From the NCBI GenBank assembly GCA_027328825.1, contig DAHWTK010000007.1, positions 1-28,297 of the forward strand: a stretch of DNA of 28,297 nt, written 5' to 3'. Position 1 is the stretch's first letter, and each line of letters begins with the position of its first letter. The notes under the pieces are model-generated. The model did not search any database. It was not told the origin of the DNA and saw only the letters and a list, made by a program, of their open reading frames with translations. Below, piece by piece: positions 7,462-15,772 of the stretch. The translations under genes were made by a program, and so were the position numbers. The DNA is from Nitrospirota bacterium (GTDB taxonomy: Bacteria > Nitrospirota > JACRHJ01).

Positions 7462-9411
7462 TCATTTAATGGTTACTCCCAGGAACTTAAGGCCGAAGTT
7501 CAGCACGGAGCCTACAAGTATGGCAAACGGAAAGACGAAGGCCATCATCGCCACGGCGGTCTTGACTCCTCGCTCCTTGACCGTTACGAAAAACTGGGCG
7601 ATGCAGGGCACAAAAAGCGTAATCGTCACGACGCTCACCAGCACCTGCGCCGGTGTAAGCTCTCCGGCTTTCTGCATCGCGTACAGACCGGCGGCTCCGT
7701 AATCCCGGCGGAGAAAGCCGATAAGAAAGGCCGCCGTAGCCTTTTCCGGCAGGCCCAGAAGCCCAACCACGACCGGGGATGCTATTTTTTCTATCAACCC
7801 CAGGAGCATAAGCTTATCCGCGGTAAAAAGAATAAGCGTTCCAAGAACGAATAGCGGCACGGCCTCCTTGAGATACCACTCGATCCTGCCAATGGTCTTG
7901 TTCACTATGTTTCTAAGCTTGGGGACGCGCACCGGCGGCAGTTCCAGTATAAAATCTGAAGGCTCGCCCCTGATAATCTTTGAAGAGAGCCAGCCCGTAA
8001 GGAAAAGGACGCATAAAAGCACAAGCGCCCAGATTATCGTAGCCTCGGCGGATATGCCTGCAAGCATCCCCATTATTACCCCGAGCTGGGCTGAGCATGG
8101 TATTGCCAGCGCCAGGAGGAGCGTAACTATAACACGCTCTTTTTTTGTCTCCAGTATTCTCGTGGTCAGGGTGGCCATAGTGCAGCACCCAAGTCCCAGC
8201 ACCATCGGCAGGACGGCCTTTCCGTTCAGGCCGATAAGCCGGAATGCCCTGTTCACCATTATCGCAAGGCGCGGAAGGTATCCGGAGTCTTCGAGTATCC
8301 CGAACGCCATGAAAAATGTCGTGGTTATAGGCAGGACAATCGCTATGGAGTATGTCAACGCCATTGTCACAATACCGTACTGGCCCACGAAAAGCTCCCT
8401 CAAAAACGGCGCCGGGACATAGTTGAACAGGCGTATAATGACCGGATTTATCCATTGGTTGAACACGGTTTTTTCCATGAAGTCCACCAGCGTTCCGGCG
8501 CCGAAAACGCCCACGAACTCGTACATGGCGTAAAGCACGACGAGCAGTATCGGCAGGCCCCAGACCGGGTGCATGGTGATAAGGCCGAGCCACTGCCTGA
8601 AGCCCTTCCTGGCGCCTTTCACGCGGGACTGGCAGGACTTTACAATCTTGTCAACCGCCTGAAGGCGCTTTCTGTTTATGTAATATCCAAGGGGCTCCGG
8701 ATACTGTGCCTGGACATGGTTTACTATCTCTTCCAGGGCTTCTATTGAGCTGTCCGGTATAAGGCTGTGAAGCCAGTTCCTGAGGCTTAAATCCCCGCCG
8801 AGCAGCATCAGGGCAATGGAGCGCCTGGATATTCTGGCATCCGGGAGGAGCGGCTCCATATCTTTTACCGCGCTCTCCACCCTTTCTCCGAAGACAATCG
8901 AAAGCGTGGAATGCCGGGGCGTCTGGCATACCTCTTTCAGCTTAGATATGCCCTTTTTCCTCGTGGCGACCGTGCTGACTGTATCGACGCCAATGCTTTT
9001 CGACAGGGCCGCAAGGTCTGTAGTAATTCCAAGGTTCTCGGCCTCGTCCGCCATGTTCAGGGCCATCACGAACGGCACGCCCATCTCGGAAAGCTGGAGA
9101 CTTATAAGGAGCGAGCGGCGGAGATTCTTTACGTCCGCCACCTGTATCACCGTATCGAAATCCTCGTGAAGGAGGATGTCGCGGGTTACCTGCTCGTCCT
9201 CAGACATAGGAAGGAGGCTGTTGACCCCCGGCGTGTCCATGACGACATACTGCGCCCCCTTAATCATCGCATTGCCGGTGGACACTTCGACAGTGGTTCC
9301 GGGATAATTGGAGACCGTGGCGTATTTGCCGGTGAGGTTGCCGAATATAACGCTCTTGCCGACATTCGGATTGCCGACGAGCAGAAGCTTCTTTAAACCC
9401 TTTGCTGTCAT
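7462..9411 (-). CDS. feoB: Ferrous iron transporter FeoB
   Basis: Inner-membrane Fe(II) permease of 649 residues. The N-terminal G domain shows G1 GNPNVGKS (13-20), G2 Thr in PGTT (37-40), G3 DTPG (59-62) and G4 NMAD (119-122). It is followed by a helical spacer and a membrane domain of many hydrophobic segments, including the Gate motifs around GLGCCTMATLTTR and the second LGLPEKATAAFLIGFLRRDYGAAG. It is shorter than E. coli FeoB (773), mostly at the C-terminus; no FeoC is seen. A Fur-box-like site lies 35 bp before the start. Upstream of the DtxR-FeoA gene in one transcription unit. Confidence 0.97.
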   Translation of the reverse strand: MTAKGLKKLLLVGNPNVGKSVIFGNLTGKYATVSNYPGTTVEVSTGNAMIKGAQYVVMDTPGVNSLLPMSEDEQVTRDILLHEDFDTVIQVADVKNLRRSLLISLQLSEMGVPFVMALNMADEAENLGITTDLAALSKSIGVDTVSTVATRKKGISKLKEVCQTPRHSTLSIVFGERVESAVKDMEPLLPDARISRRSIALMLLGGDLSLRNWLHSLIPDSSIEALEEIVNHVQAQYPEPLGYYINRKRLQAVDKIVKSCQSRVKGARKGFRQWLGLITMHPVWGLPILLVVLYAMYEFVGVFGAGTLVDFMEKTVFNQWINPVIIRLFNYVPAPFLRELFVGQYGIVTMALTYSIAIVLPITTTFFMAFGILEDSGYLPRLAIMVNRAFRLIGLNGKAVLPMVLGLGCCTMATLTTRILETKKERVIVTLLLALAIPCSAQLGVIMGMLAGISAEATIIWALVLLCVLFLTGWLSSKIIRGEPSDFILELPPVRVPKLRNIVNKTIGRIEWYLKEAVPLFVLGTLILFTADKLMLLGLIEKIASPVVVGLLGLPEKATAAFLIGFLRRDYGAAGLYAMQKAGELTPAQVLVSVVTITLFVPCIAQFFVTVKERGVKTAVAMMAFVFPFAILVGSVLNFGLKFLGVTIK

Positions 9412-9445
9412 TCTGTAAAACCGGTCCTTTCAATATTTGAGAACA

Positions 9446-9460
9446 TGATAATCAATTTCA
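9446..9460 (-). promoter_or_regulatory. Fur-box-like operator before feoB
   Basis: On the minus strand the 15-mer TGAAATTGATTATCA matches 13 of 15 positions of the 7-1-7 Fur consensus TGATAATnATTATCA taken with central G. It lies in the 77-nt gap between fur and feoB, 35 bp before feoB, where a bound repressor would block transcription. No convincing -35/-10 pair was found to place it precisely. Confidence 0.7.
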
Positions 9461-9488
9461 ATTACCGGATATTAAAAAAAACTTTGGA

Positions 9489-9923
9489 TTATGCGGTGCG
9501 GCATGAACTGCAAAGGCCGTAAAGCTCCATCTTGTGGTCCTCAACGGAGAAGCCGTGCCTCTGGGCCACTTCATCCTGGAGCTTCTCGATAAGAGGCTCC
9601 TTGAACTCGACAATTTTCCCGCAGCGAATGCAGATTAAATGGTCGTGGTGTCTTGCGGTATCTTCTTTTTCAAATACTCCCTGTGAATCCTCCGCAAAAC
9701 GGCGCTCCTTTGCCAGGCCGGCCTCCTTCAGGAGCTTTAAGGTGCGGTAGACGGTGGTGAGCCCGACGCCGGGGTAGGAGCGCGATACCTTGACGTAAAG
9801 CTCTTCGGCGCTGATGTGGCCGTCTGTGTCGAAAAATACCTGGGCCACGGCTTCGCGCTGGCGGGTGATCTTGAGGCCCTTGTCGGCAAGATACCTGTTT
9901 AAGTCGGCTATCCTCTTGTTCAT
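9489..9923 (-). CDS. fur: Ferric uptake regulator family protein
   Basis: 144 residues, typical Fur length. The winged helix spans about 10-85 with the recognition region GLTTVYRTLKLL (54-65). The metal part has HHDH (92-95), the Cys pair C98/C101 and a second pair C138/C141, which form the structural zinc site. An iron-sensing Fur is preferred over PerR or Zur because the gene sits directly before feoB and both genes carry Fur-box-like sites. The ATG has no strong SD. No clear terminator separates it from feoB, so read-through is possible. Confidence 0.93.
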   Translation of the reverse strand: MNKRIADLNRYLADKGLKITRQREAVAQVFFDTDGHISAEELYVKVSRSYPGVGLTTVYRTLKLLKEAGLAKERRFAEDSQGVFEKEDTARHHDHLICIRCGKIVEFKEPLIEKLQDEVAQRHGFSVEDHKMELYGLCSSCRTA

Positions 9924-9952
9924 TTTGGTCTGATGGTCTTGGTTGTGAATCG

Positions 9953-9981
9953 GTTTTATTGAAATAGATTTTCAATATCAA
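9953..9981 (-). promoter_or_regulatory. Putative fur promoter overlapping its operator
   Basis: On the minus strand: TTGATA (9981-9976), 17-bp spacer, TAAAAC (9958-9953). The spacer is almost entirely the inverted repeat described in the next entry. Confidence 0.55.
9958..9976. promoter_or_regulatory. Fur-box-like operator before fur
   Basis: Perfect 7-bp inverted repeat ATTGAAA-TAGAT-TTTCAAT. Its core TGAAATAGATTTTCA matches 11 of 15 positions of the 7-1-7 Fur consensus. It fills the space between the proposed -35 and -10 of fur, which implies autorepression. Confidence 0.65.
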
Positions 9982-10054
9982 AACATAATGGCCGCGCGGA
10001 GTCAAGAGAAAAATTGCTGAGAAGTTTTTTAATCTGTGTTATTCTTTGACAAAT

Positions 10055-10876
10055 ATGAAAAGAGTGATCCCGTTTTTATTTCTTGCATTGCTTTTGTCCT
10101 CCTGCGCGCCGCGCGTGGCAATAGTGCCTATCCCGGTTGACACGCCGCCGTATCAGATTATAAAAATGGCATCCGCCGGGACTAAAGACATCAAGGGTTT
10201 CAAGGCGTTTGTCAAGGTTACGGCGCAGGAGCGGGGTAAAACCCCGCAGAGCCTGGACGGCGTTCTGTATTTCGAAAGACCCGACAGGTTCCGTTTTACG
10301 GGGCTTGCCTTCATGGGGTTTACGGTTTTCGATCTTGTTCTGACAAGTGATAAATTTTATTTCTACAGGCCGTCAGAGGGATGGCTTTATACCGGTTCAC
10401 GGGAATATTTCAAGAAATTCATGGCCGAAAACGGTATACAGGTGGACCCGGAAATAATCGGTCGGGCGCTTTTCCTGGAGAAGAAGGAAGGGGAGGAGTT
10501 CCTTGCGGAAAAGTCGGACGGCGGTTATGATATTTACCAGGCGCGGGTCGCTCCGGGCATACTCCTGCCACGCATGAAGGCGCAGTACGACGCCGGGCTT
10601 AACCTCAAAAAGAAAGTATTCTATGACAGTCTCGCCAGACCGTATTTGTATGTCACGATGTCCGGAAGGGGCAGGGAGGTTCTGCCGGCAGGGGAGACGG
10701 CGGGAACAAAAGACCTTCAATCTGCGGCGCTTCCGGCGAGTATTACGGCAAAGGACATCGCGCACGGCATACTTCTTACCGTGGATTTCGATAAATATAT
10801 AGTGAACCCGGAGGGGCTTGACAAGGATTTCACAATTGAGGGTGCGCAGTTCAAGGGCATAAGGGAAGTGCGGTAG
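10055..10876 (+). CDS. LolA/LolB-like outer-membrane lipoprotein
   Basis: 273 residues from ATG 10055 (an in-frame TTG at 10046 would add three residues before the signal peptide). A lipoprotein signal peptide ends in lipobox LSSC with Cys17. The mature part has the beta-rich pattern of the LolA/LolB/DUF4292-type fold (YFERPDRFRFTG, DKFYFYRPSEGWLYTG), a hydrophobic cup that binds lipid or lipoprotein. It is likely anchored in the outer membrane; a LolB-like role in lipoprotein insertion is plausible but not demonstrable. It stands alone, divergent from fur. No strong SD is seen. Confidence 0.8.
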   Translation: MKRVIPFLFLALLLSSCAPRVAIVPIPVDTPPYQIIKMASAGTKDIKGFKAFVKVTAQERGKTPQSLDGVLYFERPDRFRFTGLAFMGFTVFDLVLTSDKFYFYRPSEGWLYTGSREYFKKFMAENGIQVDPEIIGRALFLEKKEGEEFLAEKSDGGYDIYQARVAPGILLPRMKAQYDAGLNLKKKVFYDSLARPYLYVTMSGRGREVLPAGETAGTKDLQSAALPASITAKDIAHGILLTVDFDKYIVNPEGLDKDFTIEGAQFKGIREVR

Positions 10877-11248
10877 AAGCCGTTATGCCTTTATAAAATA
10901 AAATATTCTTGACAGTATCAAGCCTTTATGTTAATTTTCAGACGCCTCTTTACAGGGGCAAAGGCCGCAAAGGTCCATTTCGCCGGGGCTGGTTTGCTGG
11001 CTGGGGCCGGTTGTTTTGGTCGAAGCCTATCTGCCTGCCGGTCGAGGCCGGTTTACCGGCCCGGTCAAGCCTGTTGTTTGACAAGAATCGCTTCGTTTTG
11101 TTTTCCGGGACAACGGGTTCCCGGAAATCCAGCGTCCTATATTTTCATTTTATTACCAACTACTTTTAGCTGAGACCGATATTCCGGTTAAATTCGGGCC
11201 GATAAGGCTTGTTTGCCGGTAGTTCGGCCTTAAAGGAGGTTTCTGACC
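10877..11248 (+). promoter_or_regulatory. Non-coding region: possible long structured leader of the aminotransferase-serA operon
   Basis: A possible promoter is TTGACA (10909-10914), 17 bp, TAATTT (10932-10937; weak). The rest holds three strong hairpins: GGCCGG-TTTA-CCGGCC (11046-11061), TTTCCGGGA/TCCCGGAAA (11102-11127) and GGCCGA/TCGGCC (11197-11229), the last just before the SD AGGAGG (11234-11239). None has a following T run. Two short overlapping open frames here look non-coding. I cannot match it to a known riboswitch. Confidence 0.4.
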
Positions 11249-12391
11249 ATGAAAAAGACCTATCTCCTTGCACCCGGCCCGACGCCCGTGCCGCCAGAGG
11301 CTTTGACGGCCATGGCCATGCCGATTATCCACCACCGCTCCCCGGATTTCATACCTATCCTGGAATCCGCCAAGAACGGTCTCAAATGGCTTTTCCAGAC
11401 CGATAACGACGTCCTTATCCTGGCTTCCACCGGCACGGGCGGCATGGTCGGCGCCGTGAATAACTTCCTTTCTCCGGGCGACAAGGCAGTCGTTGTTAGA
11501 GGCGGAAAATTCGGCGAGAGGTGGAGCGAGATATGCGAGGCCTTCGGCGTCCTGCCGATTAATATCGACGTAGAGTGGGGATATGCCGTAAAGCCTTCGC
11601 AGGTGGAGGCGGAATTAAAGAAAGACCCGTCGATAAAGGCAGTATTGATACAGGCCTCAGAGACCTCGACGGGCGTCCTGCACCCGACAAAGGAAATAGG
11701 CGAAATAGTAAAAAAATATCCGAACTGCCTTTTCATAGTGGACGCTATTACCGCCATGGGCGTAATCGACATGCCGGTGGACAAGTGGGGCATAGACGTC
11801 TGCATAACCGGCTCACAGAAGGCACTGATGCTTCCGCCGGGCCTGGCCTTTGTCTCAGTGAGCGATAAGGCCTGGAAGGCGGGCGAGAGCGCGAAATGCA
11901 ACCATTTCTATTTCAATTTCAAAAAAGAGCGAAAGAACCTCGAGAAGAACCAGACGAATTTCACCACCGCGTCCTCGCTCGTTGTGGGCCTGAACTCCGC
12001 TCTGTCGATGATGAAGGCCGAGGGCCTGGAGAACATCTTCAAAAGGCACGAGAGGCTGGCGAATGCCACGCGGGCCGCTGTCAAGGCAATGGGATTGAAG
12101 CTCTACGCAAAGGAGTCCCCGAGCCTCGCGCTTACGGCGGTCGAGGTGCCGGAGGGCATCGACGGCGGGAAGCTTACAAAAATTATGCGCGATAAATACG
12201 GTGTCACGGTCGCAGGCGGTCAGGCGCAGTTGAAGGGAAAGATATTCCGTATTGCGCACCTTGGATACTTCAATACATTCGACATCATAATCGGGATTTC
12301 CTGCGCCGAGATGGCCCTCAAGGAAATGGGCGCGAATATTACGCTCGGCAAGGGCGTGGCGGCGGCGGAAGAAATACTGATGAAGTTCTAA
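11249..12391 (+). CDS. Class V PLP aminotransferase (serine/alanine-glyoxylate type)
   Basis: 380 residues, ATG with SD AGGAGG. The start MKKTYLLAPGPTPVPPE and the glycine-rich STGTGGMVGAV are typical of the alanine-glyoxylate/serine-pyruvate branch of class V. Asp165 lies in FIVDAITAMG and the PLP-binding Lys191 in TGSQKALMLPPGLAF. The C-terminal substrate-binding part (KGKIFRIAHLGYFN) is complete. It is followed 18 nt later by serA, so it probably serves as the phosphoserine-forming or serine/glycine-glyoxylate aminotransferase of that pathway. Which amino donor it uses cannot be read from the sequence. Confidence 0.92.
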   Translation: MKKTYLLAPGPTPVPPEALTAMAMPIIHHRSPDFIPILESAKNGLKWLFQTDNDVLILASTGTGGMVGAVNNFLSPGDKAVVVRGGKFGERWSEICEAFGVLPINIDVEWGYAVKPSQVEAELKKDPSIKAVLIQASETSTGVLHPTKEIGEIVKKYPNCLFIVDAITAMGVIDMPVDKWGIDVCITGSQKALMLPPGLAFVSVSDKAWKAGESAKCNHFYFNFKKERKNLEKNQTNFTTASSLVVGLNSALSMMKAEGLENIFKRHERLANATRAAVKAMGLKLYAKESPSLALTAVEVPEGIDGGKLTKIMRDKYGVTVAGGQAQLKGKIFRIAHLGYFNTFDIIIGISCAEMALKEMGANITLGKGVAAAEEILMKF

Positions 12392-12409
12392 TATTCGGAG
12401 GCGTTCAAA

Positions 12410-13987
12410 ATGAAGGTATTAATCAGTGACAGCCTTTCTTCCGAAGGCGTCGAGATACTTAAAAAAGGCGGCCTGGACGTTACCGTCAAGACGGGCATGA
12501 CCCCAGATGAATTAAAGAGGGTAATCGGCGAGTTCGATGGCCTTGTAATCAGGAGTGCTACAAAAGTAACGGCTGACGTCATAGCCGCCGCGAAGAACCT
12601 CAAGGTAGTCGGCAGGGCCGGTTCCGGGCTTGATAACGTAGACAAGGTCGCGGCCAGCAAGAGGGGCATAGTCGTTATGAACACGCCCGGCGGCAATACC
12701 GTAACCACCGCCGAGCACGCAATGTCCATGATGATGTCCCTTGCCCGCAATATTCCCCAGGCCACGGCAAGCCTCAAGGCCGGGAAGTGGGAGAAAAAGA
12801 AATTCCAGGGTGTCGAGCTTTTCCAGAAGACGCTCGGAGTTATAGGCATGGGCGCAATAGGCTCCCAGATTGCCAAAAGGGCGCAGGCGCTCGGCATGAC
12901 GGTGCTTGCTTTCGACCCGTACCTCTCCCCGGAGAGGGCGCAGGCGCTGGGGGTCGAATCCTGCGACCTGGACTGCATCTACTCCCGCTCGGATTTCATT
13001 ACAATCCACTCGCCCCTGACGGACGAGACGCGCGGTATGATTAACGCAAAGACAATCGCCAAGATGAAAGACGGCGTAAGGATAATCAACTGCGCGCGCG
13101 GCGGGATTGTGGACGAAGACGCGCTTTACGAAGCCCTGAAATCCGGCAAGGTGGCCGGGGCCGCGCTGGACGTATTCGCAAAGGAGCCGCCGGAGGGAAA
13201 CCCGCTTCTGGAACTGGATAACTTCATCTGTACGCCGCACCTGGGCGCAAGCACGGAAGAGGCGCAGCTTAACGTCGCTAGGGCCGTGGCCGAGCAGCTT
13301 GTGGACTATCTCGTTAAGGGCGTGGCGCGTAACGCCGTCAACGTGCCGTTTGTCCCGCCGGATGTCCTCCCGAAGGTGCAGCCATATCTCGGCCTTGCGG
13401 AGAAAATGGGCTCGTTCCTTGCCCAGATTTATGAGGGAGCACTGGTGTCCGTTACGATAGAGTATAGCGGCGAAGTCGCCGAGCTCGACCCTGCCCCGAT
13501 TACCACTGCGGTTTTGAAGGGTCTTTTAAATCCGATACTCGAAGAGGCGGTAAATTATGTCAACGCGCCATTCATAGCCAAAGACAGGGGGATCGAGGTC
13601 AAGGAAGTAAAGTCTTCAGACGACAAGGAATATCCGAGTCTAATCAGGGTAACCGCGTCTTCCGGCAAGAAGGCCTTCTCCGTGGCAGGGGCGCTTTATT
13701 TCAAGAAGGACCCCAGGATTGTCATGGTGGATAACTTCCGCGTCGAGGTCGTGCCGGAAGGCGATATGCTGTATACTACGAATCACGACCGCCCCGGCGT
13801 CATAGGCAATCTGGGCACAGCCCTGGGTCAGAGCGGCATAAACATCGCCCGGATGCAGTTCGGACGCGAAGAGAAGGGCGGAAAGGCAATATCCATTATA
13901 TCCATAGACGCGGCGCCGTCAAAAGAAGTAATCGGACAGCTCAACAAGCTCCCGAACGTGCTCTCCGTGAAGCATGTGAAAATATGA
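12410..13987 (+). CDS. serA: D-3-phosphoglycerate dehydrogenase, long form with ACT domain
   Basis: First committed enzyme of serine synthesis, oxidising 3-phosphoglycerate with NAD+. 525 residues, the usual long-form length. The NAD-binding Rossmann motif is GMGAIG (146-151); catalytic residues are Arg230 (NCARGG), Glu259 and His277 (TPHLGAST). An intervening ASB-type domain spans about 315-445, and a C-terminal ACT domain spans about 452-525 (LYTTNHDRPGVIGNLGTALG), suggesting serine feedback. SD CGGAGG before the ATG. Co-transcribed with the upstream aminotransferase; a palindromic repeat directly follows. Confidence 0.97.
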   Translation: MKVLISDSLSSEGVEILKKGGLDVTVKTGMTPDELKRVIGEFDGLVIRSATKVTADVIAAAKNLKVVGRAGSGLDNVDKVAASKRGIVVMNTPGGNTVTTAEHAMSMMMSLARNIPQATASLKAGKWEKKKFQGVELFQKTLGVIGMGAIGSQIAKRAQALGMTVLAFDPYLSPERAQALGVESCDLDCIYSRSDFITIHSPLTDETRGMINAKTIAKMKDGVRIINCARGGIVDEDALYEALKSGKVAGAALDVFAKEPPEGNPLLELDNFICTPHLGASTEEAQLNVARAVAEQLVDYLVKGVARNAVNVPFVPPDVLPKVQPYLGLAEKMGSFLAQIYEGALVSVTIEYSGEVAELDPAPITTAVLKGLLNPILEEAVNYVNAPFIAKDRGIEVKEVKSSDDKEYPSLIRVTASSGKKAFSVAGALYFKKDPRIVMVDNFRVEVVPEGDMLYTTNHDRPGVIGNLGTALGQSGINIARMQFGREEKGGKAISIISIDAAPSKEVIGQLNKLPNVLSVKHVKI

Positions 13988-14000
13988 AAATAATCGGATT

Positions 14001-14076
14001 GTCATTCTGAGCTTAGCAAAGAATTAAGCTACAGATACACACAAGGCGGATTCTTTGGCTGACGCCTCAGAATGAC
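14001..14076. repeat. Palindromic dispersed repeat (GTCATTCTGAG family), copy 1
   Basis: Terminal inverted repeat GTCATTCTGA (14001-14010)/TCAGAATGAC (14067-14076) and an inner pair AAAGAAT (14018-14024)/ATTCTTT (14050-14056). Same architecture as 18301-18373. It lies 13 nt after serA and could act as an mRNA 3'-end hairpin. Confidence 0.85.
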
Positions 14077-14092
14077 GATCTTATTTACTGTT

Positions 14093-14117
14093 ATTCCCGA
14101 ATGTATTAGTCGGGAAT
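14093..14117. repeat. Short hairpin repeat (ATTCCCGA type)
   Basis: ATTCCCGA (14093-14100) pairs with TCGGGAAT (14110-14117) around a 9-nt loop. The flanks (TTATTCCCG...GGGAATCCAG) resemble the GTCATTCCCG...CGGGAATCCA repeats seen in many genomes. It sits in the purA leader. Confidence 0.7.
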
Positions 14118-14145
14118 CCAGGTTTTGATTCAGGAAGGATTCAAA

Positions 14146-15480
14146 ATGGCTAACATAGTAGTAGTCGGGGCGCAGTGGGGCGACGAGGGCAAGGGCAAAA
14201 TAGTAGACCTCCTGACCTCCGAAGCGGACGTTGTTGCACGCTATCAGGGCGGCAACAACGCCGGGCATACCGTAGTCATAGGCGGAAAACAGCATATCCT
14301 GCACCTGATCCCGTCGGGGATACTGCACAAGGGCAAGAAGTGCGTAATTGGCAACGGCGTCGTAATAGACCCGGCAGCGATACTCGAAGAACTGGACAGC
14401 CTGGCGGAAAACGGCGTCTTGCCCGGAGACAACCTCCTTATCAGCAAGCGCGCCCATGTTATAATGCCATGGCACAAGGCGCTCGACGGCGCGAGCGAGG
14501 GGAAAAAAGGCGGGGCCAAAATCGGCACTACCGGGCGGGGCATAGGGCCTTGTTACTCCGAAAAAATGGCCCGCACGGGCGTCAGAATTTCCGACCTTGC
14601 GGACGAAGGGTTGCTTAAGGAAAAAATCCATAAAAATACGGAAGATACGAATCTCCTGCTTAAATGCGTATTCGGCGCAGAAGGTTTCGACGCCGGTAAA
14701 ATCTTCGAAGAATACAGGGGTTACGGGCAAAGGCTCAAGGATTTCATAGGGGACGCCTCGCTGTTCCTCGACGAAGCCATAAACGGCGGCAAGAACGTGC
14801 TTTTCGAGGGCGCGCAGGGAACTATGCTCGATATTGACCACGGCACCTATCCCTTTGTAACTTCATCAAATTCCACCTCAGGCGGCGCATGCACGGGCAC
14901 GGGAGTGCCGCCGACGGCAATAGACGGTGTCCTCGGAGTCATAAAAGCCTATACTACGCGTGTAGGCGCAGGGCCGTTCCCGACTGAGCTTCTGGACAAA
15001 ACCGGAGATCTCATCCAGGAAAGAGGCCGGGAGTTCGGGGCCACGACGGGCAGACGCAGGCGGTGCGGATGGTTCGATTCGGTAGTGGCGCGCTATGCCG
15101 TAAGGATAAACGGCGTAACGGGATTCTGCCTGACCAAGCTGGACGTCCTCGACGCCTGCGACAAAATATATGTATGTTCCGCCTACAGGTACAAAGGCAG
15201 TATACTCAAGGACATGCCAACGGAGCTTGATATATTTTCGCAATGCGAGCCTGTATACGAGGAAATGGACGGATGGAAGACTTCCACCGCCGGAATTAAG
15301 GATTTTAACGAGCTTCCGGTTCCTGCGCGGGACTACATCAACAGGCTTGAAGAGCTTTCAGGGGCGCAGTTTTCAATTATTTCTACCGGCCCGGACAGGG
15401 ATGAAACGATAATGCTCGAGAACCCGTTTTATTGGCGACACGGGGGAAGGCCGGCGGAGCGACTTCAGGCAAGCCGCTAG
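14146..15480 (+). CDS. purA: Adenylosuccinate synthetase
   Basis: GTP-dependent condensation of IMP and aspartate, first step of AMP synthesis from IMP. Start set at ATG 14146 with SD AGGAAGGA (14132-14139), giving 444 residues; the longer frame would add seven unlikely residues. The P-loop-like WGDEGKGK (11-18) with catalytic Asp13, the GGNNAGHT motif with His41, the IMP-binding GTTGRGIGPCY and the GTP-binding TKLDVLD are all present. Full family length. It lies between repeats and tRNA-Lys with no obvious operon partner; no clear promoter was identified. Confidence 0.97.
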   Translation: MANIVVVGAQWGDEGKGKIVDLLTSEADVVARYQGGNNAGHTVVIGGKQHILHLIPSGILHKGKKCVIGNGVVIDPAAILEELDSLAENGVLPGDNLLISKRAHVIMPWHKALDGASEGKKGGAKIGTTGRGIGPCYSEKMARTGVRISDLADEGLLKEKIHKNTEDTNLLLKCVFGAEGFDAGKIFEEYRGYGQRLKDFIGDASLFLDEAINGGKNVLFEGAQGTMLDIDHGTYPFVTSSNSTSGGACTGTGVPPTAIDGVLGVIKAYTTRVGAGPFPTELLDKTGDLIQERGREFGATTGRRRRCGWFDSVVARYAVRINGVTGFCLTKLDVLDACDKIYVCSAYRYKGSILKDMPTELDIFSQCEPVYEEMDGWKTSTAGIKDFNELPVPARDYINRLEELSGAQFSIISTGPDRDETIMLENPFYWRHGGRPAERLQASR

Positions 15481-15498
15481 ATTTTAAGGGGAATTGGC

Positions 15499-15527
15499 TT
15501 GACTTTCGGGCGCTCCTCTGGTATTTT
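15499..15527 (+). promoter_or_regulatory. Sigma-70-type promoter of tRNA-Lys
   Basis: TTGACT (15499-15504), 17-bp spacer, TATTTT (15522-15527), ending 20 bp before the mature tRNA. Confidence 0.6.
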
Positions 15528-15547
15528 TGCCGCCTGATTTAATCAGC

Positions 15548-15623
15548 GGGCCGCTAGCTCATTCGGTAGAGCACCGCCCTTTTAAGGCGGGTGTGCTGGG
15601 TTCGAATCCCAGGCGGCTCACCA
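15548..15623 (+). tRNA. tRNA-Lys(TTT)
   Basis: 76 nt. Acceptor GGGCCGC with GCGGCTC (one G-U pair), D arm GCTC/GAGC, anticodon stem CCGCC/GGCGG around loop CTTTTAA (anticodon TTT), T arm CTGGG-TTCGAAT-CCCAG, discriminator A and encoded CCA. Confidence 0.96.
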
Positions 15624-15631
15624 GTAAAATC

Positions 15632-15665
15632 AAGGGGTTACGGGATTTTCCGTAGCCCCTTTTTC
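15632..15665 (+). terminator. Rho-independent terminator after tRNA-Lys
   Basis: AAGGGGTTACGG (15632-15643) pairs with CCGTAGCCCCTT (15650-15661) with one T-G pair; a T run follows (15660-15664). Confidence 0.88.
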
Positions 15666-15697
15666 GTTTCACTGCTCTGCTTTTTATGCCGCCTTTT

Positions 15698-15749
15698 ATC
15701 CTGTCTTTTGCAGGATTTTTCCGCGTTATTGCCCTGTTTCAGGGCTATT
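15698..15749 (+). other. Two further terminator-like hairpins
   Basis: ATCCTG (15698-15703)/CAGGAT (15711-15716) followed by TTTTT, and GCCCTG (15731-15736)/CAGGGC (15740-15745) followed by TATTTT. They may be backup terminators behind tRNA-Lys or remnants of old gene ends. Confidence 0.5.
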
Positions 15750-15772
15750 TTCGTATCCCCCGTAATCGCCTT

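Noticed and set aside
7868..8593. Open frames of about 184 and 226 residues within feoB
   Set aside because: They lie in other frames of the FeoB membrane domain and carry no independent signals.
10909..11173. Two overlapping short open frames before the aminotransferase
   Set aside because: They run in two frames of the same GC-rich hairpin region, have no SD and no domain; non-coding leader is more likely.
11170..11175. CTGAGA as a possible TPP riboswitch core
   Set aside because: The ACCTGATCTGG partner and the rest of the THI box are absent.
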